Assembly (NCBI GenBank): GCA_008921705.1 | Contig: VFFE01007604.1 | Span: 351,127 to 415,126, forward strand | Direction: 5' to 3' | DNA length: 64,000 nucleotides | Origin: Burhinus oedicnemus | Taxonomy: Eukaryota; Chordata; Aves; Charadriiformes; Burhinidae | Shown: positions 39,431 through 52,288 of the stretch, in pieces | Numbering within the stretch: the stretch's first letter is position 1 | Layout of the letters: the number at the start of each line of letters is the position of its first letter | The notes under the pieces: generated by a model | Told to the model about the DNA's origin: nothing | Database searches by the model: none | What the model saw: the letters and a program-made list of their open reading frames with translations, nothing else | Translations under genes and position numbers: made by a program

Positions 39431-42400
39431 ATGTCGGGCTTCGACACCAACCCGTTCGCCGACCCGGTGGACATCAACCCCTTCCAGGTGGGCGCGGGGA
39501 CCAGGCGGCCCTTCTTCCCCCTGCCCGCCGCCTCCGGGACGTGGCACTGACTGAAGCGTCGCTGGCCAATGGAGGCACCGCTCCTACCCGTTGTAGCCAA
39601 TCAGGACGGGGGGGCGGGATTAGGGGGGGCGTGCTGGGACCAGAGCTGGGCCCCCCCCGGGGCCGTGCTGCGGGCCCGGGACCCCCCACCCGCCCAGGGC
39701 CGTGCTGTGGGGTCTGGACNNNNNNNNNNNNNNNNNNNNCAAAGCCGTGCCGGACACTCCCTGGAGCCTCCTCCAGGGCCTGGACCTTCCTCCCCCAGGA
39801 CCCCCTCTTCCCCCTCCAGGGCCGTGCTGCGGGGCCTGGATACTCCTCAGGACCCCCCTTTCCACGCCCAGGGCCGTGCTGCGGGGCCTGGACCCCCTCG
39901 GGACCGCCGCTTCCCCCCGCTAGAGCTGTGCTGCGGGGCTGGGACCCCCAGGCCGCCGCCCCTCTACCCTTGCCTGCCCAGGGCTGTGTGTGGGGCCGGG
40001 ATCCCCGAGCCCTCCGAGGCCGTCCTGCCGTTGTGTTGCTTTTCTGCCTTTCTCTGTGTCTGGAGGTCCCCACCAGCCTCGGGGGTCCCTGCTTCCCCTC
40101 CCCAGCCCCCCAGGGATCACCGAGGGATGGTGTGCCCCAGCTGGGGTCCATCCTGGCTCTGCCCGCCATCACTGGGAGCCCTTCCCACTCTCGCTTGCTC
40201 AAAGACCCTATTTCTCCCCTCCTCCTTTTGAGGAGGAGGACTTCCATTGTCTTGTGCTTCGAGCCCCAGTCGCCCCCCATCTCCCTGGGCTTTGGGGAGG
40301 GGGCTTTAGTGCCAGAGGGCTGCCCCTGCCTCGGAGAATGCCTAAATTGTAGAGGTATTAAAAATAATCGGGCGAGAGACCTCTCTTGGCTGTGCTACGT
40401 GGTGGTCTAACCAACTGCTAGGTCTCTCTGGGGTCTGTTTCTAATGTGCTGTAGCATCAGCTCTTAAAACTGAGCCTATAAGGCAAAATGTGCCCTTTGG
40501 CTGTAGTTTTTGGGGGCCAAAGCCTTGGAGGTTCTTGGAGACTTTTGTCTCCTTTCACTGAGTTTCTCCTATGTGGGATTAACCTCAGTGCTCTGAAACA
40601 TGGGGTTATTTCTGCAGGGAGTTGGCCTGGGAACAGCCTCTTGAACCTGACTCGTGTGGCAGTGGTGTGAAAACGAGTGTCTGGGCTTTCACTGTTGTCA
40701 GTGAGCAGCTGCGGACACTGCTGTACCTTTGCTGTTTGGCTGGGACGTAATCTGCAGGAAGGGGTGATGTCCTAACCTCTGATTTCGTGGCCAAGCCAAA
40801 GTGAAACTGCTTGTTGATGGGGCTGAGTGTTTTGAGGAGTCAAAGTGAAATCGGAAGGAAAAAATCTTTTCTGTCCCTCGCCGTCATTTTAACACACTCT
40901 CGCGTGTCTCAGGAAGGGATTGGATGACCATGTTCTTGTAATATTCCTTCCATGGTGGGGGGAATATAGGGTGGGTCACATGTACAGTCACTGTTCCTGT
41001 AGGGATTTATTGCTTCGGCACTGAGGAAGTAAGTATTCTGTTTCTTTGTGCTGTCCCGGTATCTGACCGAACAGGGCTGTGCTCGCGTTTTACTCACTCT
41101 TTAAACAAAAAAAGATTGGACGCAATTTACAACAGGTAACTCTGATGTCAGGCTTACTTTTTAATGAGGACGAATGTATGTGGCACCGCAGGTGGCACTG
41201 CAGTTGTCTGGTGGCTCTTTGCAGCTGGTCTTTGTGGCAGGTTTTATATCCTCTTTTCGGGAGTGCGAGGTTTTGCGTTCACCTTTGTCCCTTTTTTTAA
41301 AGAAAAAACTCCCCCAGTCACGAGCAGCTGGATGCGAGGAATCTCCAACTGCTACTGCCCAGAGCCTCGAAGCCCTGTCTCTCTGATTTGAAAATGGCAT
41401 CTCACAATCTCGGACAGTGCTGCCCCAGTCTAGTAAATCTGATTAAATGAGCCCATTCCCTGCCGGGGTCGGGATCCACGTGCTGGCTTGGTGCTGTGTG
41501 GGGCTGGGGGACAGACTGCCCACCTGGCAGGTGCTGATGTCCCCTTCCGCATGCTCTGGAGATCTTGCTGAAAGACTAGAAGCAGCTTCACCCTCCCAGC
41601 TTTGTGGTGCTGATGAATATCTCTTGGGCAGAGCACCAGAGTTGTCTTTCCTCGTTGCGGATCCCAGTATAGTGCTTCGTACTCTGCGAATACTGACATA
41701 ACTGGGGATCTTTGCCTTTTAAGGAGACTTTGTTCATGATATTCAATAAGCTTGTTTTAAAATAAGCTGGTTTGCTCCCGTTAAAAATATCTCTGGCTCA
41801 TTTTTTGTGTGACTTATTGCAACTGGTTAGCAAGAGATGATTAACTGCCTTCGTTTACTCAGTAACCTGCTATAAGTGGCAGCTACCTCTAAAACTTTGA
41901 TGCAAGCCTCAGACAGGGCTGGAAACTTCCGTCCTCTTTAGAGATACCAATAATAAAATCCATTGAGAGAAATCTCAATGCATCTTCCAGACAGTGGCAG
42001 TGCTCTGGGGTCTTGCGCTGGTGGCAGACTGCAGGACTGGTGATATTTGGGGCAGTTACTGTGACATTTGGACAACCATGTTAAGTTCCAGGTGATTCTC
42101 ATTTGAGTTCACTTGTCTTGATCTCATCTGGAGAGGCATCTCATTTTTGGTGGCAACAGAGAGAAATGGAAGAATATAATTTCTCACGCAAACCTGTTGT
42201 ATCAAAATCTTTTAGCAACTCTGTCAGCTGGCACAGTGCGACAGAAAGTTCGTATTTGCATTAAACTCTGTGTTTGAAAATGGTTTGAATCTTCATGTCA
42301 GTGCAATTTGGTCCGAACAGGGAATTATTCTGCACTGGGGAATTTGAAGTCATGAAAAATGACACCATGTGTCCCTATTGCTTGTGGAGGCGATGGTAGG

Positions 42401-45400
42401 AAGGGTCACAAGTAGGGATCTGCTCACTGGCATTCTGCAGATCAATCTGATAACTGACTTGCGAGCATGGCGTTTGCGGTTGGACCTACTTATTAAATCA
42501 AGCGGAATAGCTGGAGAAGGGAGAGAGGTTCAGGTGCATGGGCTCTTCCTTAGCTCTGAAGCAGGGAACAAGTTGAGAAGAATTGGAGGAGTTTATCTGG
42601 GGATCCTGAGAGCTAAACCCTCCAAAAGGAAAGGCACCTGGGGCCTTTGGAGCAGAGAGGAGAGTGCTGTTACTTCCTTGGAGGAAGGACAGCTGGGTAA
42701 CGTGGCTTCGAGTGGTTCAGTGGCTGAATTAGGTCCCCAGTTTCCCTATTTACACAGCATAGAGTCAGGCCTGCACTTGCTTCAGGAGGGTCAACTGTCT
42801 TTTAGTCTGTAGCTTGCAGAAAATTACTATAAAATGTGAAGCTTGTGGGCAACCTCTTGTTCATCTCCTCTGTGTTTCTCATGCTTACTCATCCTTCATG
42901 CTGTGTAGTCCAGGCTTGCGGACGCTGGTGCCTTTATATCACCCTCTGTTTCACAGCTGCTGTTTTCCTTCCTGCCCTAGCCAGGGCACAGAGACACATG
43001 CCCAAAACCACTTCAGTTTTGTTGCAAATTCCCTGCTCTTTGTATATCTGTTTTAGAAAACACTTGCCCAATAGCAAGCAAGTTAAGCTGAGCTGCCTTG
43101 CCTTGGCCATACTGCCTAGTTAAGTTTTTTTTAAGTTATGCAAGAAGATGAGAGGTTGTCTCCCTTTGGAATCAAGCTGTTCTGCAGCCGGAAAGAGTGG
43201 TGCTGCTCTCCCTGCCCTGCCCAGGCCATGGGCAGCCTGCCCTTTTGATAGCAGTGCTGCATTGGTGAGCCTCCACTTAGTTCAAGGGCTCTCTTTTTGA
43301 ACGGAGGTGAGCGACAGGAAGAAAAATGTGTGGTTTGCCTCAGTATTCTGATGTCTCTCCTTATTTCCAAGCACTTTCCTCCTAGCCTGACCATTGAAGC
43401 TCTTCAGATGGTTATGCAGCCTTTGCTTTCTTCTTCCCATACCATTAAGAGAATTTCTCTTCCTTGTGCAGTCGTCTTCTGCTGGACTTTAGTCAGGCTG
43501 GGACCTTGCCTGGTCTGGATTAAAGGGTATCGTGCTAGCACTATCATGCGTTAGCTGACTTGTAAGCTTGTGTTGACAGCCTACACATTGGCAAAAATGG
43601 TTAAGCTAAAGCCTCCAGAGGAGTAAGCAGCAAAATAAAACCTGTGCCTTGAGTCCTCGCAGCCCTTATTTCCAGTGTGGCGGTTCTGCCGGTGCTCCCC
43701 ATTTTTTTATTATTTTTTTTTTTTAACAGCCCTGCCTGGCTGGGAAATTGTACTTCATCAAGCAGCAGCCGAAACATCATCTGAGCCCAGGGTGATTCAT
43801 AAACTAGTGCAACCTGTTGCGTAGGGAGTGCCTGCTATCGAGGAGATGTGTGAGGTTACTCATTAACTGTTCTGTATGCATCTTGCTCAGCAGAAGGCTG
43901 CGCTAAAACCCTGAGGAATAGCTCCAGCGGGTTGCAGACAAGCCAAATGACTTTTCTGCAGCGCACGGACTCAGTCAGGCTCTGTACACCTCAATTGCTC
44001 GCTCTTACCTTGTCACAACCTCAATTGCTTCTCACCCCATTAACCACAAAATTAAAATAACTGATCTTGAGACACGAGTTGCTGGGGTAAGGAAGGATAA
44101 AAAGCCCCTTTTTAAAATTTTTTTTTTTACTCACACCCAGCTATCGGGTTGCCAGGCCGTTCTTGCAGTAGGATGCCTGAGTTCAAAAAGTGCCTTGTTT
44201 CTCTAATAACTGGGGAGAGGAATGCTCCACAGGTCCAAGTCTGGCTGTTAAAGAGGGATCTTTTATGGAAAGCACTGTGTATAAAAGAAGAAGCAAAAAT
44301 AGCTAAGTGCATTGCAGGTAAGGGAAGAAAGGCATTTTCGGCAGAGGTGCCGAGACCCTTTTTTGAAACAATCAGACTGTTTGATGGAGACAAGTAGGAG
44401 ATGCTGTGAGTACAGCTGATACACCGGCAGAATTAAAACCTTCAAAAGTAATGGGTGTCACGCCTCCAACTCAACTTTCCTGGGTGTTCTGCCTTTTCAG
44501 CGCAGTCGTTGGCATTTTAGCTTGCTGGTCCAAATGCCGTGGGTGGCAGCTGACACCTATCAGCCAGGACCAGTTGTACCTGGAAACTCATTTTGTGAGG
44601 CTCTGCTGTGCTTTGTGGATCCTTGCTTGCTCTGTGGTGCGAGTGAGGTTTGGGAGGCGGTCCTGGATGTCCAGCCGCTCTCTGACCATGGGCAGATGAA
44701 TCTGTGTCCTGCTTTGAGTCCCTGAAAATAAGGAATAACTTGCTGTAGGTAAGCGGTATTAATCTGCAGAAAGGGCTCCTGTGCCAAAAGCTTGTTGTAG
44801 TTCTTCAAATATATCTCTTGGCTGAACAGGCGATTACTTCTGCCCACAAATCTTGCCCTTGCTGATAGACATCTCCTTGGTTAATTAAATTCATTGCCAG
44901 CCAAGGCCATCTGCCTGTGGCAGGGGTGCCTTTCACCCCATCCTGTTCCCAGTTAACAAGTGAATGGAAGGCAGGCAGCATGGATAACATATAAGCTAAT
45001 GATGACCTGTGTCCGACGCTGATTTGTCTTTGCTCTCTCTCCTTTCAGGATCCCTCGGTGACACAGCTCACAAACACTAGCCAAAGTGGCTTGGATGAAT
45101 TCAACCCCTTTTCTGAGAGCTCCCAGCTGGTACGTGCCATGTCTCTTTGCGCTAGGTATCTTGGTGGTGGTTTTAGCAGTGTAGAAAGTCCTTGGTAGGT
45201 GCAGCTTAAAAGAAAGAGAGTGAGGTGTCTGCAGCTGATTTCCCCATGGGTAGTAGTTCATTGCGTGCGTGGCAAGCTGCAAGCAACTGCTCCTATGCTG
45301 GAGCACTAATAAACTCCCAGCTGGAGCTCTCCACTCGCGTGGAACAGCTTCTCTCAAACTCCCTGCTGGCTGACAGTAAAGCTGTATGAAGTGTGAAGGG

Positions 45401-48400
45401 GAAGATGTTTTGTGGCAGCACACATCAATATTTATTTGGTCTCTGGGTTGGGAGCTGAACTGCTGGGGTGATACTATTGATGGATCGCTGCAAGAACTTC
45501 ATTCTTATTTCCTGGCAGCTGCCATGTGTGAGATGGGAAAAGGAGAACTGGAAACCAGGGTAAAGCAATATTTGTGGTTTAAACAATTGATGAAAATCCC
45601 TTTTTGTTTCTCCTTTGCCTAATACCTGTAATCGTCAGGTGCCACTCCCCCAGTGCATTAAGGAACTAACAAACTTTTGAAAATGCAGAGTTGCTTTCTG
45701 GTTTAGTAGTGCTAAAACTTGAACTATTAGTGGCTAAAAGAAGCCGTATGTAATGTTTTTGCCTTGTTGCTTGTGATTTATCTGCAGACAAATGCAGCAC
45801 GGACGACGCCAGCCACGCAGCCCTCTGGCCATTCGCAGCCTGCAGTTCTGCAGACGTCCGCAGAGCCCAGTCCCCAGGTATGGCAACCCCTCACTGCTGC
45901 CTTCCCACAGAGCTGGGCTGGAGAGCGTGAAGGAGCTCCGGTGGGCCTCTGGAGGCATGTGGGAACAGGAGGGGAACACAATTCTCTGGGGTTAGGTGTG
46001 GGAAGCTGCAGGTGATCTTTTAAACTTGGGTTTGTCCCTGCCTTGTGAAGCAGATCTCTATAAGGAATACATACATGCAATCCTTTTTATGCTTTTTCCC
46101 TGTCCCTCTGGTGGCAGAGCTCACTTTGCCTTGTATCCTGTTTGCTCTGTCTTCCCTCTGCAAACACTGAAATATATTCTGCTCATGCTTTTAGCTTTGT
46201 TCTGGTGACTGGTCAGATACGCCCGTTTCCCGGAGTATAAATGCAGTCTAGCTACATGTTGCAGCCGCTGCTTAGACCAGCTGGCAAGTACCCGATGGCC
46301 AGGACCACCTCATCCAAAGAGCAGAGATCCTGAGGCTGCTAGGAGAAAGGATCAGTTCTCAAAATAGCAAGCAGGTAGAAGAGACACTTAAGAGATGTGG
46401 TAGACATCTGCATTGCCTTTCCTTTGAACCTCCTCTCCTAGCTGGGAAGGGAATTGTCCTGGTAAACTCAGGAGTCCTGTTCACTGCTCTGTTGTAAGAG
46501 CACTTTGAGCAATGTGGTGAGCTGGGAGGTAGAAGGAGCTGCAAGAAAACCGTAGCTTTACTGAAAGGGAAGGGCCTAGAGGATGGGCAACAGACTGGAT
46601 AGCCTCTCGGGGGCTCTTCCAGCCCTGTCTTCCCATGTATATGAGAAGAACATCTGGGTGGAGTTCTGCGTTGATCTTGACTCTTGTCCTCCAGCAGGTA
46701 AGGCAGAAAGCCTCAAGATGTTTCAGATCAGCCACGGGTATTCAGCTTTTCAAATTATCCTTAACCCTTGCTGTTGAACTGCCTTTGCTTCCGTTCCAGT
46801 TTGGCATCTGGTGTGTTTGCTAGTGGTATTACCACTGCCTCGCTCAGGGAAGGACTTAACTTTTTCTCCCCCTACTTTAGGCTGTGGCTGCAGCAGCACA
46901 GGCTGAGCTTCTTCAGCAGCAGGCCGAATTAGAGAGGAAGGCAGCTGAATTGGAGAAGAAGGAAAGGGAATTGCAGAGTAATGCAGCCAGCATTAATAGT
47001 GAGTACTGTTTCCTGCAGTGTCCTGCCTGCAATGAGTGTGATGCCCAGGGAAGCCTGGGTCGCTTTGTTTGTCAGAATTTGATGAAGGCTCAGCCTGTCC
47101 AAGTGTACGCAGCTTTTTTTTTTTTTTTAGAAGCCATGGATTTTTCCTCCAGTCCTTCACAGCTGTGGCAACCCTCTTGGGACTGGACCTGTCATCCCAC
47201 AACTTACAGGGTGGGATGTGAGCTCAGAGGTGAGATGCTGGAGACTAGCTCTGGTGGGTCTCTGCCCTCGAGCGTGCTCTCAGCATCTGCACTTAGCTAC
47301 GTTAAGTTCTTCAAACACCAGTTTCACGTCCGTATCTGAGCTCCTCCATGATGCTGCCACATGAAGGCTTTTTGCTGATAGCAATAAAGCTTTTTTTTTG
47401 GTGTCGTGGTTCTCTTAACCACAGCAAAACAATATTTTTCCCTAATCTTGGTTTTAAATGGCTGAATCTGGATTTGTAGTGCTGAGTGGCGATGGTTGTG
47501 CTGGCGCTTTGGCCATTGCAGGGGAATTCTGCCTCCCACAGAGGAAGGCCCTCAAAGCAGGCTGATGGCAGAGTTAACACATCCCTGCTCTGCTGTCTGC
47601 TCAGACCTAGTTACTGCCCAAGACCTAGTCTCTTCCAAGGTTTTCACATCAGTATATATGAATGGCTACTTGGAAATTAATGGCATGTGAATTAGTCTTT
47701 CAGTGAGAGAAGAGCAAGTGAAGAACTACTCTTTTCTCCTTTCCGCAGCAAGGCAAAACAACTGGCCGCCTCTTCCCAAGAAGTGTCCGATCAAGCCGTG
47801 TTTTTATCAGGATTTTTCTGCAGACATCCCAGCTGACTACCAGCGGATATGCAAGATGCTGTATTACTTGTGGATGCGTAAGTAATAGCTTGAACAGCAA
47901 TAAAAACTCTTCCTAAGAAGATTCTGTATCAAATGCTGAGCTTTGACCTACAGTAAACTCTGTAGGTGTTATCTGCAAGGGTAAAATAGTGTCTCTCTTC
48001 CTATTTTTGTGAAGGCAAACGTAAAGGACTCCAAGTTTATGCTTTGGGAATAGCTCATTCGTGACAGAATTTTGATTGTTGTTTAATGGAGACTTTAACA
48101 ACTCTCCTGAGACTCTGGAAGACAGCAGATATTGTAGTTCAGAGATTGGCTGCAAAACAGTCTCAGCTGTGTTGTCAGTTTTGGTGCTCTGCAAAGACTT
48201 AAGATTTGGTTGTAAGCAGCAGGATCAGATGAGGTTCTTAGGTTAAGCTCCTGTTCTCTTTTCAAGGGAGGGAAGGAAATTAGATGGCCCAAAGTTGCCT
48301 TAATTTCTGCAGAGCTCTGTGTTCAGTGAGAGATTAGGGATGCTCGGAGAGAATTCTGAGTTTTCCAAGAAGTTACTGATGTTTCTTCTCTCTCTCCCAT

Positions 48401-51400
48401 CCTGAACAGTGCATTCGATTACCCTGCTCCTAAACCTGCTTGCTTGCCTGGCATGGTTCACAGTCGATATGCAGAGAGGAGTAGACTTTGGTCTCTCGAT
48501 CCTGTGGTTCGTTTTATTCACCCCTTGTGCCTTTCTCTGTTGGTACCGACCAATTTACAAGGCTTTCAGGCAAGTACTGTTTCCCTCTGTACTGGGGATG
48601 TAGCTTTTAGTGGGAGGAGGTTGGGGTTTATCTGTTCTGATCATATATTACCTGCAGGATTTTTCCAGCTCTCTGCATCATTAAATAGATCAAACCCACT
48701 TGTTCCTAAACATATTGGAAGTATCTGATGGAACTTGATTATGGTGGTCCTTTTTCATCGTGCAATCCAAACCTAGCCGGTCATAGGGTCCTACTTTTGT
48801 TTTTATTGATTTCTGAGAAACTGTTTGGTACGTTAATGTGTTGAGCACACTGTGTGTGTTAAGAAAGCTGCCTTCGCCCCGTCTTGCACTAGGCAGAGCG
48901 GTGGTTTTGCGATATGCAGTGGACATGTTGTAAGTTGTGTTGCTGCAGAAGTTCCTCCTGAAATCACCTCCTCTTAGCAGCTTTCCCCTGGAGAAAGGAG
49001 TTCACTGAAATTGTTTCCCTCTTTTTAGAGAAGGGAGTCTGTATGGGGATCATGGCCTTGGGTTTCACTCCTGCTGCCATCTCTCCTGCAGGTCTGACAG
49101 CTCCTTCAGCTTCTTCGTCTTCTTTTTCGTCTTCTTCTGCCAAATAGCAATCTACATCATCCAGGCTGTCGGCATTCCTGGCTGGGGAGACAGGTAAGCT
49201 TGGCTTCATGAGCTGGCAGGTTTGCAGCCCTACATGGATGCTTTTTCTCACCAGGGCTGTGACTGGCAGAAGCTTTGGGGTCCATTTCTGCCAGCTGTCT
49301 CTTCTTTCTCCTGTGGTTTTCCTCTCTCACCTGGTATGCAGCTTTGGCAGGTCCCAGCTGGGCTGCTTCTCTCCTCCACGCTTCGTGTCGTAGTCCCAGC
49401 AAAGGCATGATGTACCTTTTCCGCTTCTGCTTTGGGCCAGCTGAAAGGAGTATGTGAAATCTCCCATGCCTCCTCTGCTCTCTCCCCTCTCACTTAATAC
49501 ATATAATACTTACCCCTTCTTGATGTTGAGCCTCTACTTTTGACTGCCTCTGCCTTGTGTTAAAATGGAGCCTTCCCTGATGGAGGCTGTAGCATGGGGG
49601 TGAGGGATATCGGACCTGGAGTCTGGGTACTGCTTAACTCAATCCCGCTGCTAACAGCCTGATTCTGTCCCCAAACTCTTCCTGAATTTTGCTTGAGTGT
49701 GGTGTCAGTGTGCTACGCTTCAAAAAATAAGCAGGGAGGGTTTTATCCTCACCCGTTCTTGATGGCGTTGTACAGAAGGGTGAGTCTAGGCTTCTGGAGT
49801 GGGTCCGACAGGCCTCTTGTCAGCAGTTGCCCCCGGCAGTGAAAGCACCGGCTTTCTTTTCGCCTTGCTGCGTTGGCCACAGATCAGATTCCTGAGTTAC
49901 TGTGAACAGTGAAAAGGTTAACAGCGAGTGGTTTTCTCCTGAGGGGGAGCCTTCAGGTGATGAGCGCCATGAAACTGCTGTCTATTTTTGCCCGCTGCCT
50001 GCAGAAGGGCTCATGGGCAAAGCCGTCCTCATGCTCCCTCCCCTGCTAGCTGGTGCTGCCTTAGTCAAGGGGGACAGGGAGGGGGCACTCCGTTTTTAGT
50101 CTGGCTTTGGAGAGCGTGCGTTGAGCTTTCTGCTGTGTTTCCTCGAGCCAGACAGCACATTTATTTTTGGCTGTAGTGCACGGTGTGCCTTTCTGCTTCC
50201 TTGTAATGAGCGAGAAGTTGTGCGGCACATCAAATGGGACGGTTTGGCTCACTTGATTCCCTCTCTCCTGGTGGCACACGGCTTGCTTGGTTTAGCAGTT
50301 GGAAAGATTTCTTTCTCCAGCATCCAGGAGGGTGTTTTGAGTGAGGCACCTTGGTATTTTCACCCACAGCCAAGCACTGATAACTCCCAGCATCCATCCT
50401 GGCCCTTCCCTTCAACAACTGCCAGTTTCCTCCTTTCTGTAGCTCTAACTTATCCCTTCCTTCCTCTTCCTCCCACTCTCAACGCTTACCTCCCTGGCCC
50501 CGCAGAGCTGTGACGGTGACATGTAGGTCTAGGCTCCAGATCTGCCAGCTGATCTCTTCCAATTTAGATGTACCAGCCTATCTTGACACTACTTGCCTGA
50601 GTTTTGGGAACGTGTTTGTGGAAGTGACTTGATTCATGATGATGCCAAGGACCTCAATTGCTGCCTAAGGGGGGTGGTCCAGGTCCAGGGCTGTAATGCA
50701 GGTGGGGTGAGCACGATTCTCTTGTGTAGAAGAGGATTGCTTCTAGAAATGATAATGGAAACTCTGGCCCCAAAATGAGTGCCTGAGTGAGCTCTGAGTC
50801 CCTTTTTCCACAGCCATTACATTTGGGTTTGCACTTCCCTGTAACCTTCCCCCAAAGGCTCTTGTGCAACCGTCAGTGTCTCTTCTCCCTCTGCTCCATC
50901 TCATCCTCAATCGAATGCTCACCCTGCTCTCCTCTCTCTCGCAGCGGGTGGATTGCAGCGCTGTCTGAGCTGCACGGGAACCTGGCTGTGGCTGTTATCA
51001 TGATGGTGGTGGCAGGATTCTTCACGCTGTGCGCGGTTCTCTCGCTCTTCCTCCTGAAGCAGGTGAGTGGCCCGGAGGCAAGGTGAGGTCTCTGTTGAAT
51101 TGCAGATCCGCAGGTCAGGCTGCTCCCAGGGTATCCTGGGGTTGCCACCTCCTCTCATCCATTTGTGGGGATTAGCTTGCTTTTGAAGGTGTAATCAGGG
51201 CACTGTCAGGTCAAGGCTTTTAATGAAAGTATTTTTGCTTGTGCTTCCTGCATTGGTGCCAAGTCGCTTGAACACTACGGGGACTTGCAAGTGGGAACTT
51301 GTCTTGGGGGAGGGAACAAGAGGTGCAGATATTTCAGTAAGGCACGCCATTAACCATGCACGTGAAGGGCCTCAAATGCCCGTTGGGATAAAGGAGGGTG

Positions 51401-52288
51401 TAGAAAGTCTCACTGTGTTGGCTGCTGGCCAGAGAAGATGGCCAACAGGGTCCCAAATGTCACCCTCATCAAACATGGACATCCAATTTTTTGCACCTCC
51501 CTTTAGCTCGAGGCTATCCAGAGTTAGCTGAGCAGAGGAGGCAGTTGTTTTCTTGGGGTATGCAGGGCTTTACGATCACTGCTACCACAATGTTGTGGGA
51601 CTTTTCGAAGCCCGATGAGATCCAAATGAGTGCCCTCCTGCTGGCTCTCAAATGCAAGCCCTCCTTCTGATCGACTGTGTGTGGATTGCATTTCTGCAAT
51701 TAACAGCAGAAATGTAGCTTTGGGGAAGACAAGGACAGACTGAACTGGTCCTGTTTCTATTGCTTCCTCCTCCCCTTCTCCTAAACGGGATCTTGAAGGA
51801 AATACCTGGTGCTTGTAGTTGCAGGTCCTGCCCTGCAAGTGTCTGTAAGCGCAGGGGTTAAGTGTCCATACCATCACAGTGCGGGGAGAGGAGTTTTTTG
51901 TCTGGTAACTGCCATTTTGCTGAGAGCTCCACGTTTTACGACAAATGAGGGTCTCCTGAAATCTGCAGTATCACATGCTGGGTGAAATGGAGCCAATGGC
52001 TCCAGCCCATCTTCTCTAGCTGCCAAGAGAGCTAGTTCGCGACGAGGCTGAGGAAAAGCAAGCTGGCAAGTGAGGTGTGTGTGGCAAGCCCACAATGACA
52101 TGCTGATTTTTTTTTTTTTTTCCCCTCTCTTTGTTTCCCAGGTGCATTCCCTGTATCGGCGCACAGGAGCCAGTTTCCAAAGGGCCCAGGAAGAATTTTC
52201 CCAAGGCATTCTCACCAACAGGGGCTTCCAGAACGTAGCTGCTGGGGCGGCCTCCTCAGCTGCACAGAGTGCTTTCCGAGGAAACTAG
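39431..52288 (+). CDS. SCAMP2: Secretory carrier-associated membrane protein 2 (nine exons)
   Basis: Ubiquitous four-pass membrane protein of post-Golgi recycling and secretory vesicles. Exons: 39431-39487, 45049-45129, 45788-45877, 46881-46998, 47749-47877, 48410-48569, 49092-49193, 50945-51062, 52142-52288; 333 aa, close to the 329 aa of human. Three NPF motifs (EH-domain ligands) at residues 7-9, 16-18 and 38-40; a Gln/Glu/Lys-rich coiled coil at about 77-115 (exon 4); RQNNWPPLP and PCFYQDF before TM1; the inter-TM loop [11 protein letters not shown] at 202-212; four hydrophobic segments; C-terminal [17 protein letters not shown]. The intron after exon 6 has a GC donor. Intron 1 is 5.6 kb with a minisatellite and a 20-N gap. 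ULK3 follows about 150 bp after its poly(A) signal. Confidence 0.98.
39640..40000 (+). repeat. 52-58-bp GC-rich minisatellite in SCAMP2 intron 1
   Basis: Units begin CAGGGCCGTGCTGCGGGGCC. Clear copies recur at about 39821, 39873, 39925 and 39983, with others near 39661 and 39700. The assembly gap at 39720-39739 lies within the array. Reading frames across it are spurious. Confidence 0.88.
39720..39739. other. Assembly gap (20 N) in SCAMP2 intron 1
   Basis: Run of N inside the minisatellite; copy number is therefore unknown. Confidence 0.99.
40000..45048 (+). other. Remainder of SCAMP2 intron 1, no gene seen
   Basis: AT-moderate unique intronic sequence. No CR1, LTR or nested gene recognised on either strand; open frames are short. 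Confidence 0.6.

Noticed and set aside
39328..40410. 360-residue frame on + strand
   Set aside because: Passes through SCAMP2 exon 1 in the wrong frame, a minisatellite and an N gap.
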